Positions 16,788 to 24,266 of a stretch of 32,666 nt of DNA are shown here, piece by piece. The notes below the pieces were generated by a model. The model saw only the letters and a list, made by a program, of their open reading frames with translations. It was not told where the DNA came from and searched no databases. How positions within the stretch are numbered: position 1 is the stretch's first letter; each line of letters opens with the position of its first letter. Position numbers and translations under genes: made by a program. Source of the stretch: Anaerolineae bacterium (GTDB lineage: Bacteria; Chloroflexota; Anaerolineae; Aggregatilineales; Phototrophicaceae). The stretch covers positions 1 to 32,666 of the forward strand of contig JAJDZQ010000155.1 of the NCBI GenBank assembly GCA_022824565.1, given 5' to 3'.

Positions 16788-18182
16788 TCAGCCGCCCATG
16801 CCTGTGATTTGCAGCGCGTGCGCCGGCGCTTCGGGCAGGTCGTCCGGCAATTGCACAGCCAGGTCGCTGCCAGCCTGCCGCCAGGCCAGATCGCCTGTTT
16901 TGCCCAGCAACTGGATGCTGGCGTCGTCGGGCGCTTCTAGCCCTTCGATGACGATCTCGCTTTCGGTCGGCGTGCCCAGCAGGGTGGCGTAGACCGTGTC
17001 GCCATTTTGTGTGAAGCGGATTGCCAGGCCCTGTGTTGTCTGGCTTTCAGCGCGCTGCCAGGGGCGGGTATTGAAGATGGCGGCGCCATTGCGGTCGAGC
17101 CAGCTGCCCAGCGCACGCAGACGCAGCGCCTGATTCTGCGGGATGCTGCCATCGGACTTCGGTCCCACATTCAGCAGCAGGTTGCCATTCTTGCTGACGA
17201 TATCCACGAACATATGCACGAGTTCGCTTTCGGGCAGCAGTTGCTCGTCGCCTTCGTTGCGGTTGTAGCCAAATGAATGCCCGATGCCGCGACAGGTCTC
17301 CCACTTGTTCGGCTGGATATCATCAAATTGCGTATATTCTGGCGTGATAAAGTCGTAATGCGGTCCGCGCGGGCTGACCAGCTCTTTGCCAACTCGCGGC
17401 AGCCGGTCGAGGCTCTGCGTAAAGCGGTCGTTGATGACGCCTTCGGGCACGGCATTGTAGTAGTAGGCAAAAAGCGCGCCCAAATCTGCCGCCTGCGGAT
17501 AACCGATATCGTTCCACATCAAAGCAGGCTGATAGCGGTCGATCAGCTCTTGCCAATGCGCGACCGAATACTGCACGAATTCGGGCGTTTGCACGATCGT
17601 TCCCCAGACATCCGCCACATCCTGGATGGGCTCGTCATTGAATGCCCAGTCGAGCCCGCCGGAGTAATAGATGCCCATGCGCAGGCCAGCTGTGCGCACG
17701 GCGTCTGTCAGCTCGCCGACTACATCGCGCTGTGTGTGATAGCCGCTCTTGCGCGGGCAGGGAATGTCGCTCTTCCACAGGCAGAAGCCATCGTGATGCT
17801 TGCTGGTCAAGACGACATAGCGCGCGTTGATCTCGCTGAAGAGAGCTGCCATGTCGGCGGGCTTCCAGCGTTTCAAGGCGGAGTTGAAGCCAGGCGCGAA
17901 GTCATCGTAGCTGAAGTTGGCTCCATACTGTTTGTTGTGCCAGGCGCGCGTCGGGCTGTCATCAAAACGCAACGTGTTCATATACCATTCGGCATAGGAG
18001 TTGTGGCGGAACCACTGGCTCATATCGCCGCTCTGGAAGACCTCGCCGATATCGCCGCCGTGTGGCGCCCAGGCTGGCACAGAATATAGACCCCAGTGAA
18101 TAAAAATGCCCAGCTTGGCATCGTGATACCAGTCGGGCACCTGGTGAGCGCTCACCGATTCCAACGTTGGTTCGTAATGCAT
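16788..18182 (-). CDS. Alpha-L-fucosidase, GH29 (copy 2)
   Basis: A 464-residue GH29 enzyme with the pattern of classical alpha-L-fucosidases: LGIFIHWGLYSVPAWAP (24-40), TSKHHDGFCLW (126-136) and the nucleophile Asp225 in LMWNDIGYP. The conserved NGNLLLNVGPKSDG segment lies before the C-terminal beta-sandwich. No signal peptide is present. ATG 18180-18182 has AAGGG 8 nt upstream. It lies 36 nt downstream of the Asp-box gene and 1 nt before the MFS pair. The WND-I-GYP setting of the nucleophile is that of GH29 subfamily A, which usually has broad linkage tolerance and acts on aryl fucosides as well; that subfamily call is an inference. Confidence 0.95.
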   Translation of the reverse strand: MHYEPTLESVSAHQVPDWYHDAKLGIFIHWGLYSVPAWAPHGGDIGEVFQSGDMSQWFRHNSYAEWYMNTLRFDDSPTRAWHNKQYGANFSYDDFAPGFNSALKRWKPADMAALFSEINARYVVLTSKHHDGFCLWKSDIPCPRKSGYHTQRDVVGELTDAVRTAGLRMGIYYSGGLDWAFNDEPIQDVADVWGTIVQTPEFVQYSVAHWQELIDRYQPALMWNDIGYPQAADLGALFAYYYNAVPEGVINDRFTQSLDRLPRVGKELVSPRGPHYDFITPEYTQFDDIQPNKWETCRGIGHSFGYNRNEGDEQLLPESELVHMFVDIVSKNGNLLLNVGPKSDGSIPQNQALRLRALGSWLDRNGAAIFNTRPWQRAESQTTQGLAIRFTQNGDTVYATLLGTPTESEIVIEGLEAPDDASIQLLGKTGDLAWRQAGSDLAVQLPDDLPEAPAHALQITGMGG

Positions 18183-18218
18183 GTGTTTATCCCTTTCAAC
18201 AAAACGTTGAATTCATCT

Positions 18219-19052
18219 CTACTGATTCATTTGCCATAGGTCGCTTGCTGGCACAGTCACAATTTGTCCGTCCGCCATGCCCAGCAGCAGATCATCGTCA
18301 GCCAGCGCCAGGCAGTCTAGGCCGTCTGCGATCGTCCGCCAGCTTGCGCCGCCATTTTGCGAAATCATGACGCGGTCATCCAGTTGCACAGCCAGCCCAT
18401 CCGCAATCAACGCCTGCCCATTGACCGCCCCGGCGCCCACTTCGATCGGCTCGACGCGCGCCGCTTCTATGCGCAGCAAGCCATGCGCTTCGCAGCCAGC
18501 ATACAGCGTGCCAGCTTCGCCGACCACCAGGCTGAGCACATTCTCGCGCCCGCTGCCGAACTCCAGATCTTGCCAGAGCCGCCCGCCGTTGTGGCTGATA
18601 TACAGGCCGGTGCTCGTGCCGGCGTAGACCGTGCCATCGTCAGCGAAGTGCGGGGAGGGTGCCAGACAGTTGACACTGTGATCAAACAAACCATGATTGC
18701 GCGCTTGCCAGCTTGCGCCGCCATCCGCCGAACGGAAGCTGCCATCGGCGAATGTGCCCGCCAGCAGACAACCGGGCTCTGCTAACAGGCAGGTGACCAA
18801 TGGCGCGGGCAGACGAAACGGGCATAGCTCCCAGCTGCCGCCGCCATCGAAGGAGCGCGCGACACCGCCATGCACCCCAGCCAGCAGCGAATCGTCCCAT
18901 GCAGCGACGCAAAGCGCCGAAATATCGCCCAATTGCTGGCTGTTGGCGAAGAGATTGTGCTGCGCGCCGTCTGGCTCGATGCGCCATAAGCCGCTGTGCC
19001 GCGCCGCATACACACAGTCGCCCGCCCTCAGCGCTTGATATGTCCGGTCCAT
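18219..19052 (-). CDS. Asp-box (BNR) beta-propeller protein
   Basis: A 277-residue protein built from repeated blades with Asp-box turns: SFDGGGSW, SADGGASW, SHNGGRLW and SQNGGASW, spaced about 45-60 residues apart. Asp boxes occur in sialidases, Ycf48/HCF136-type assembly factors and sortilin-type propellers. The sialidase active-site arginine triad is not evident, so I do not call it a sialidase. No signal peptide is seen, which suggests a cytoplasmic scaffold or binding propeller. Its ATG (19050-19052) is one base after the stop of the GroEL-like gene, so the two are almost certainly cotranscribed and possibly made in proportion. The function is unknown; a client or partner of the chaperonin-like protein is a reasonable guess. 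Confidence 0.85.
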   Translation of the reverse strand: MDRTYQALRAGDCVYAARHSGLWRIEPDGAQHNLFANSQQLGDISALCVAAWDDSLLAGVHGGVARSFDGGGSWELCPFRLPAPLVTCLLAEPGCLLAGTFADGSFRSADGGASWQARNHGLFDHSVNCLAPSPHFADDGTVYAGTSTGLYISHNGGRLWQDLEFGSGRENVLSLVVGEAGTLYAGCEAHGLLRIEAARVEPIEVGAGAVNGQALIADGLAVQLDDRVMISQNGGASWRTIADGLDCLALADDDLLLGMADGQIVTVPASDLWQMNQ

Positions 19053-19053
19053 C

Positions 19054-20661
19054 CTAGGGCTCCGTCATCGTTTCGGGCTCGCGGTGCAGCACCAGCACAT
19101 CGATGGTCAAGGCCAGCGCCGCGCTCATGACCGCCCGCTGCAGCGCCGCGACCTGCACTTGCGCGACATCAAAGATGCCCGCCGCCGTCATATCCACGAT
19201 TCGACCGCGCATCACATCAAAGCCCGTGCCCTGTTCGCACTCGCTCAACTGCGCCAGGACCTCGCTGGGGTCATAGCCGGCATTCAACAGCAATTGGCGG
19301 GCCGGCGCGGCCAGCGCATTCGCCAGGATCTGCCGTGCCGCTTGCGCTTCCAGCTCTTCACAAGCAGCTGGTTCTTGCAGCAGCCAATCGCGACAGCCCA
19401 GCAAAGCCACGCCGCCGCCGGGGATCACGCCGCCTGCACTGGCGCTGCGCAAGGCGCGTATGGTGCGTTCTGCGAGGTCTTTCCGTTGGCGGATTTCGTC
19501 TTTGGCGATGCCACCGACATAGAGTGTGGCCAGCCCGCCGTTCAGCCTGCCCAGGCGCCCCAACAGACGCGCGCTGGTGTCGTCGTCCCTGGCTTCGTCA
19601 TAGGCTTTGCGCAGCCGCCGCACCGTCGTTCGGATGCCATGCGGGTCGCCACGGCCACTGGCGAACCCGAAGTTTTTGTCGTCCGCCCAGACCCAGCGCG
19701 CCGAGCCAAAGTCGCTTTTCTGCACATCGTCCAGCGTCTCGCCCGCGCCTTGCAAAATCGGCCGTCCGCCAGTCAAAAGCGCGATATCGGCATTGGCCTG
19801 TTGCAAGTCGGCGGGTACGAATTCATCGAGCTTGACCACAAGCGTTTGCATTCTGTCGCGCAGCCGCTTGTCCAGAACCACCGACAAGCCTTTTTCTGAT
19901 ATCGAACTGACGATCAGCAACAGCTGTTTGAAGCCACTGCGCAGAGCCAGTTGCATGACCGGCACAAGCTGGGCAGGTTCTTCAATCTCGGCATCGCTGA
20001 CGAGGATGGCGGCATCGTGCATTTCGGCGAAAGCCCGCGTTGTGCCACGCAGCATGTCTTTGCTCTGCGCGCCGCCTCGCCAATAGCTGCCTTCGACATA
20101 ATTGTGCGTCAGGTGGCGACCGTGTCCGGCGCGGACATCGACTTGCCCATAGCGCCCCAATGTGTAGATGATTTCGCCCAGACTGTCCGCCATTTCTTCG
20201 TCGGTACAGATGGAAAAAGCCAAAGCGCTCAGTTCGGCTTGGTTGTGCAAGGGGCGGACATCAGAAACGAGGCGCTGGCTGAGCGTTGGCAGCAGCCGCA
20301 GCATCTGCGCGCGCAGTCGGTTGGGGTCGCAGCCAGCCGCCAGAAAACGCAGCCCTTCAATATAAATCTGTTGATAGAGCACAGCCAGTGTGGCTGCGCC
20401 GTCACCGAGCGTCTGGTGCATCTTCCACAGCGCCTGCCGCAGCAGCATGACGCCGGCGTCGGCTTGCTTATCGGGGATGGCGATGATGCGGCGGGCTATC
20501 AAGCCGGCATCGTCCAGCAACTCAAACTTGTCCAGATTTTGGGCGATGGCGCGACGCGGCAGTGGACCCAAAGTCGGCGCGACAGCCTGCACCAACTGGT
20601 CGAAGCCCCGCTGCAGGGCTTGCTGTGTCTGCGGCTGATGGATGACTTTGGGCGCAGGCAT
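19054..20661 (-). CDS. Divergent GroEL/Cpn60-like chaperonin paralogue
   Basis: The 535-residue product aligns end to end with GroEL but is highly diverged. Retained landmarks are TLGP at 30-33, Asp87 in LGDGAAT, the GVIPGGGVALL loop (411-421) and Asp498 in AAGIFDVAQV, which correspond to GroEL nucleotide-binding positions. Changed positions include GroEL Thr89/Thr90 to Ala-Ala, and the ATP-hydrolysis Asp398, which falls on Arg399 in an ungapped alignment through the GGG loop. Around GroEL Asp52 there is an Asp pair (50-51), offset by up to one residue. The GGM-rich tail is absent. ATG 20659-20661 is chosen because it matches the GroEL N-terminus; no groES is adjacent. It is first in the fucosidase operon. 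It may be a specialised, slow or inactive ATPase rather than a housekeeping chaperonin. Confidence 0.85.
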   Translation of the reverse strand: MPAPKVIHQPQTQQALQRGFDQLVQAVAPTLGPLPRRAIAQNLDKFELLDDAGLIARRIIAIPDKQADAGVMLLRQALWKMHQTLGDGAATLAVLYQQIYIEGLRFLAAGCDPNRLRAQMLRLLPTLSQRLVSDVRPLHNQAELSALAFSICTDEEMADSLGEIIYTLGRYGQVDVRAGHGRHLTHNYVEGSYWRGGAQSKDMLRGTTRAFAEMHDAAILVSDAEIEEPAQLVPVMQLALRSGFKQLLLIVSSISEKGLSVVLDKRLRDRMQTLVVKLDEFVPADLQQANADIALLTGGRPILQGAGETLDDVQKSDFGSARWVWADDKNFGFASGRGDPHGIRTTVRRLRKAYDEARDDDTSARLLGRLGRLNGGLATLYVGGIAKDEIRQRKDLAERTIRALRSASAGGVIPGGGVALLGCRDWLLQEPAACEELEAQAARQILANALAAPARQLLLNAGYDPSEVLAQLSECEQGTGFDVMRGRIVDMTAAGIFDVAQVQVAALQRAVMSAALALTIDVLVLHREPETMTEP

Positions 20662-20766
20662 AAAATCCGCGTCAAGCTGGCTGGCAAACGCTGGCAAGCA
20701 TACCACAATCGGCTTTCAACTGCCAAAGCGGGATTGCTGGGGCTGTCGATTGTAGTGGAGTTGACA

Positions 20767-20890
20767 ACCAAGCCCCCGGTCCCCCAGAACGAGGCAAGAG
20801 GAGTTTTTCAGCGATTCAGCAGCTTTTGAAGCCCCTCCCTCATTTTTGGGGGAGGGGTTTGGGGTGGGGGCATGTGAGGGCATTTCCCCG
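20767..20890. repeat. Intergenic repeat with G-rich hairpin
   Basis: A member of the G/C-rich repeat family, with a clean hairpin CCCCTCCC (20832-20839) / GGGAGGGG (20850-20857) around a T-rich loop, followed by TTTGGGGTGGGGG. A second fragment (CCCCCGGTCCCCCAGAACGAGGCAAG) begins near 20773. It lies between the GroEL-like gene and the ABC importer promoter and could insulate the two divergent units. Confidence 0.7.
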
Positions 20891-20902
20891 TGAATCGATT
20901 AT

Positions 20903-20931
20903 TTGACAACTCGGCAATTCTTGTATACAGT
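20903..20931 (+). promoter_or_regulatory. Promoter of the ABC sugar-importer operon
   Basis: A perfect TTGACA (20903-20908) is followed by GTATACAGT, giving TACAGT at 20926-20931 with a 17-bp spacer, or TATACA at 20924-20929 with 15 bp. Transcription would begin near 20936-20940 and leave a leader of about 115 nt. The palindromic GTATAC and the ATCAGTC direct repeat just downstream are possible regulator sites. Confidence 0.6.
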
Positions 20932-21053
20932 ACGAGGCGCATCAGTCATGCAGAATCATCAGTCTGTTGTCACAAGGAGGTGCGCCAGGACCAAGTGCGA
21001 TCCAAACGGCAGTATCAATTCGATTAGAAATTCTTGCAGAGAAAGGAACTGTG

Positions 21054-22370
21054 ATGAACAAGCAGCAACTATCTCGCCGCGCTTTTCTGAAGCTTGCGGC
21101 TGCCAGCAGTTCTGGCGTTGCCTTGGCGGGCTTGGGTCCGTTGCGCAATATCGCCGCCGCCCAGGACACAGTCGAGTTGACCTTCGGGCGTCACTGGGAA
21201 GCGGCTTTCCGCCCACGCCAGGCCGAGTACGACGAAGGCTTCATGGAGCGGCATCCGGACATCAAGATCGATATCACCTACAACACCTGGGCAGACCACA
21301 ACAATGTCGTCCCCGCTTGGGCGGCCGCTGGCACCTTGCCCGATATCATCTATGTGCATGGCAGCCGCGCGACTCCCTGGGCGCATGAGGGCATCATCAT
21401 CGATATTAACGACATCGTCGTCGCCGACGAAGAATTCAATGTCGATGGCATGTGGGAAGAATCGGTGCGCCTCTATCGCGTCAACGGCCGCATCCATGCG
21501 CTGCCTTATGACCACGGACCAGTCATCCTCGGCTATAACAAGGATATGTTTGATGCCGCCGGTATGGACTATCCCAACGGCGACTGGACGATGGAAGACA
21601 TGGCGGCTGCGGCTGTCGAGTTGACCGACTCCGATATGGGCGTTTGGGGCTGGGATGGCCAGTTGAACCTGGGCAACAGCGGCGGCGGCTTCTTCCTGGG
21701 TGCCTGGGGCGGAGCCTCGATGAACGAGGATGAAACCCAGATGACCATGGACACGCCCGAAGTCCGCGAGGCGCTCAACCACTGGTACAACCTGATTCAC
21801 GAAGCCGGCGCAGCCCCCAGCGGCACAGAATCAGAAGCCTTCCCCAACCAGAATCCCTTCCGCAGCGGGGCTTGCGCTATGGGGCATATCGCCACCTGGA
21901 GCACGCCGAGCATGCGCGCCCTGGCGAACTTTGAATGGGATGTCGCGCCGACGCCAATGGGCGCCGATGGCACACGCAGCACCGGCGCATTTGGCAGTGG
22001 CTATGGCATCACGCCGACCAGCGACAAGCCGGATGTGGCCTGGCGCTACCTGCGTGAATACCTCAGCCTGGATGGCATGATCTTCATGTGGAGCCTCTCG
22101 GGTCGCGGTTCACCAGCCCGTCCAGAAGGCTTGGAAGCCTGGCTGACTTCCGACCCCGCGCCGCCCAATGGCCAATACTTCCTGGAAGCCATGTTCGATT
22201 ACGCGGTGACAGGTCCTCCCTTCTCGTCGCTGGCTGCCGCGCAAGTTAGCAACATTCTGGGTCGTGAAGCCGGCTTGCTGCGCTTGGGCGAAACATCGGT
22301 CGATGCCGCCATCGCCGCCATCACAGAAGAAGCACAGGCTGCCCTCGACGCCGTTGCCGAAGATATGTAG
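21054..22370 (+). CDS. ABC sugar transporter solute-binding protein (family 1), Tat-type signal
   Basis: A 438-residue extracellular solute-binding protein. The N-terminus carries a twin-arginine signal, LSRRAFLKLAAASSS, with cleavage likely after NIAAAQ, so it is probably exported folded. The mature part has the family-1 pattern: FMERHPDIKIDI, LPDIIYVHGS, ALPYDHGPVILGYNKDMFDAAG, and an Asn/Trp-rich ligand cleft such as WGWDGQL. ATG 21054 has AAAGGA 6 nt upstream; an upstream in-frame TTG at 20967 has no family support. It heads an importer operon with two permeases. Given the divergent fucosidase operon, fucose-containing oligosaccharides are the likely ligand, but this is inferred from neighbours. 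A stable hairpin follows the gene. Confidence 0.92.
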   Translation: MNKQQLSRRAFLKLAAASSSGVALAGLGPLRNIAAAQDTVELTFGRHWEAAFRPRQAEYDEGFMERHPDIKIDITYNTWADHNNVVPAWAAAGTLPDIIYVHGSRATPWAHEGIIIDINDIVVADEEFNVDGMWEESVRLYRVNGRIHALPYDHGPVILGYNKDMFDAAGMDYPNGDWTMEDMAAAAVELTDSDMGVWGWDGQLNLGNSGGGFFLGAWGGASMNEDETQMTMDTPEVREALNHWYNLIHEAGAAPSGTESEAFPNQNPFRSGACAMGHIATWSTPSMRALANFEWDVAPTPMGADGTRSTGAFGSGYGITPTSDKPDVAWRYLREYLSLDGMIFMWSLSGRGSPARPEGLEAWLTSDPAPPNGQYFLEAMFDYAVTGPPFSSLAAAQVSNILGREAGLLRLGETSVDAAIAAITEEAQAALDAVAEDM

Positions 22371-22396
22371 TTGCGTATCCAAATCTGGATAGGCCA

Positions 22397-22423
22397 GAGG
22401 GAGATCGTCATTTGATCTCCCTC
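22397..22423 (+). promoter_or_regulatory. Intercistronic hairpin after the solute-binding protein gene
   Basis: A perfect 10-bp stem GAGGGAGATC (22397-22406) / GATCTCCCTC (22414-22423) encloses a 7-nt loop and is followed by AATTCTGT rather than a run of T. A smaller 6-bp stem TATCCA/TGGATA precedes it (22376-22391). Such structures commonly protect the upstream message or partially terminate, giving more binding protein than permease. Confidence 0.75.
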
Positions 22424-22455
22424 AATTCTGTAAGCACAGCGAGTGAGTGTGATTG

Positions 22456-23361
22456 ATGCTCAGACGTTACCTTCGTCCCATCTCCCCCAGCGCCCGCCGC
22501 GAAGAGCGCATCTTCTATTTGTTCATCTTGCCTTGGCTGGTCGGCTTGGTCGTCTTCAATGCCGGTCCGGTCTTGGGCATGCTGGGATTGAGCTTCACCG
22601 ATTGGCGCATCTCGCTGGATGACTTGCAGTTCATCGGCCTGGACAATTATGCGACGCTGGTTGCAGACCCGATATTCTGGACTTCGGTGGGCAACACGTT
22701 GTATATTGTCGTCGGCAGGGTTGTGTTTGGCACGGCGTTCGCCCTGTTTCTGGCCATCTTGCTCAACCAGAAAGTGCCGGGCATCCCCTTCTTCCGCGCC
22801 GTCTATTATCTGCCAACCGTGACGGCGGGCGTGGCGGTGGCGCTGGTGTGGATCTGGATATTTAACCCGCGCCTGGGCATCTTGAATTACAGTTTGAAGC
22901 AGATCGGCATCACCGGTCCGCCCTGGATATACAGTTCGCAGTGGGTCAAACCGTCGCTGATTCTTATGAGCATGTTCGCGGTCGGACCCAATATGATCAT
23001 CTTGTTGGCGGGCTTGCAAGGCGTGCCCAAAGAGCTCTACGAATCAGCAGAGATTGATGGCGCTGGCAACTGGGCGAAGTTCCGCAATGTGACGCTGCCC
23101 ATGCTGTCGCCAGTCCTCTTCTTTGTCATCATTATCTCGGTGGTGAGTTCTTTCCAAAACTTCACAGAAATCCGCGTGATGACCGAAGGCGGACCGGGCG
23201 AATCGAGCAATGTGTTGATTTGGTATCTGTGGGAGAACGCCTTCATCTTCTTGCAGTTGGGCGTCGCCGCCGCCGTCGCCTGGATCATGTTTGTCATTCT
23301 CATGGCGCTGACTGGTCTGCAATTCCGGCTGGGCAGGCGCTGGGTCTTCTACGAGGTATAG
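22456..23361 (+). CDS. ABC sugar transporter permease (MalF/UgpA type)
   Basis: A 301-residue inner-membrane permease with six helices. The cytoplasmic EAA loop that docks the ATPase reads ESAEIDGAGNWAKFRNVTLP, close to the carbohydrate-uptake-1 consensus. The N-terminal EERIFYLFILPWLVGL segment is typical of the family. ATG 22456 directly follows an in-frame TTG at 22453; no strong ribosome binding site is seen, so coupling or the long GA-rich leader may matter. It is 85 nt after the binding-protein gene and 5 nt before the second permease. No dedicated ATPase is present; importers of this class often share a single MsmK/UgpC-type ATPase coded elsewhere. Confidence 0.93.
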   Translation: MLRRYLRPISPSARREERIFYLFILPWLVGLVVFNAGPVLGMLGLSFTDWRISLDDLQFIGLDNYATLVADPIFWTSVGNTLYIVVGRVVFGTAFALFLAILLNQKVPGIPFFRAVYYLPTVTAGVAVALVWIWIFNPRLGILNYSLKQIGITGPPWIYSSQWVKPSLILMSMFAVGPNMIILLAGLQGVPKELYESAEIDGAGNWAKFRNVTLPMLSPVLFFVIIISVVSSFQNFTEIRVMTEGGPGESSNVLIWYLWENAFIFLQLGVAAAVAWIMFVILMALTGLQFRLGRRWVFYEV

Positions 23362-23366
23362 GCTAG

Positions 23367-24263
23367 ATGAAGAATGCACCGCATGCCAAGCGCAAAGATG
23401 GCTATGCCTGGCGCAAAACCATAAAGGGCCGCCGCGCTATCGGCATCATCATCACGTTCGCCTTGCTGGTCCCCATCGGCATCATTTTTGTCATGCCTTT
23501 TATCGTCATGGTCTCGACCGCGCTCAAGCCGCTGAACCAGGTATTTGCTTTTCCGCCGCGGCTCATCCCCGAAACATTGCAATGGCAGAACTTCCCCGAT
23601 GGCTGGTATGGCTATGGCTATGTCGACTTCACCACCTGCACCTGGAATTCGCTGAAAATCACCGTCAACAATATCATCGGCAACCTCGTCTCTTGCACTT
23701 TGGCGGCATATGCCTTTGCCCGCTTGAAGGCGCGTGGCAAGAATTTCTGGTTCGCCATCGTCTTGGCGACCATGCTGTTGCCCAACGAGGCGCTGGTGGT
23801 GCCCCAGTATGTGCTGTTCAGTCGCTTCGGCTGGCTCGATACGCACCTGCCCTTGATGGTGCCGGCCTGGTTCGGCTGGGCTTTCTTCATCTTCCTGCTG
23901 CGCCAGTTCTTCATGACAATCCCGGAAGAGCTGGTTGACGCCGCCAAGATCGATGGCGCTGGCCACGCGCGCATCCTGATGCAAATCTTCATCCCGCTGT
24001 CCAAACCGGCGCTGGCCACCCTGGCGATCTTCGCTTTCATCGGCAACTGGAACAACTTCTTCGGTCCGCTGCTCTACCTGCGCACGCCCGATGTGCAGAC
24101 TCTGCCGGTTTGCCTGGTGCAATATCAAGGCGCTTATGGCAACACCGAATGGCATTTGATGATGGCGGTCGCCACCATCGCCGTCATTCCGGTGCTGCTG
24201 ATTTTCATCTTTGGGCAGCGCTACTTTGTCGAAGGCATCGCGACCTCGGGCGTCAAGCGCTAG
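23367..24263 (+). CDS. ABC sugar transporter permease (MalG/UgpE type)
   Basis: A 298-residue partner permease with six helices. Diagnostic parts are the FVMPFIVMVSTALKP first helix with the conserved S-x-K loop, FPPRLIPETLQWQNF, and the EAA loop ELVDAAKIDGAGHARILMQI with FIPLSKPALATL after it. ATG 23367 is 5 nt after the upstream stop and has GAGG about 10 nt upstream. Together with the previous gene it forms the membrane channel of a carbohydrate-uptake-1 importer. Its stop (TAG 24261-24263) is followed within 8 bp by repeat A. Confidence 0.94.
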   Translation: MKNAPHAKRKDGYAWRKTIKGRRAIGIIITFALLVPIGIIFVMPFIVMVSTALKPLNQVFAFPPRLIPETLQWQNFPDGWYGYGYVDFTTCTWNSLKITVNNIIGNLVSCTLAAYAFARLKARGKNFWFAIVLATMLLPNEALVVPQYVLFSRFGWLDTHLPLMVPAWFGWAFFIFLLRQFFMTIPEELVDAAKIDGAGHARILMQIFIPLSKPALATLAIFAFIGNWNNFFGPLLYLRTPDVQTLPVCLVQYQGAYGNTEWHLMMAVATIAVIPVLLIFIFGQRYFVEGIATSGVKR

Positions 24264-24266
24264 CGG

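Larger units (their letters stand above)
20662..21053. other. Divergent regulatory region between the two sugar operons
   Basis: No gene is supported in these 392 bases. Contents from left: a possible minus-strand -10 TACAAT (20749-20754) for the leftward operon without a clear -35; the repeat at 20767-20890; the importer promoter at 20903-20931; a 7-bp direct repeat ATCAGTC at 20941-20947 and 20958-20964; and an isolated strong Shine-Dalgarno-like AAGGAGG at 20974-20980 with no start codon at a useful distance. Confidence 0.6.

Noticed and set aside
18219..19052. Sialidase call for the Asp-box protein
   Set aside because: Asp boxes alone are not diagnostic; no arginine triad, catalytic Tyr/Glu pair or signal peptide could be identified.
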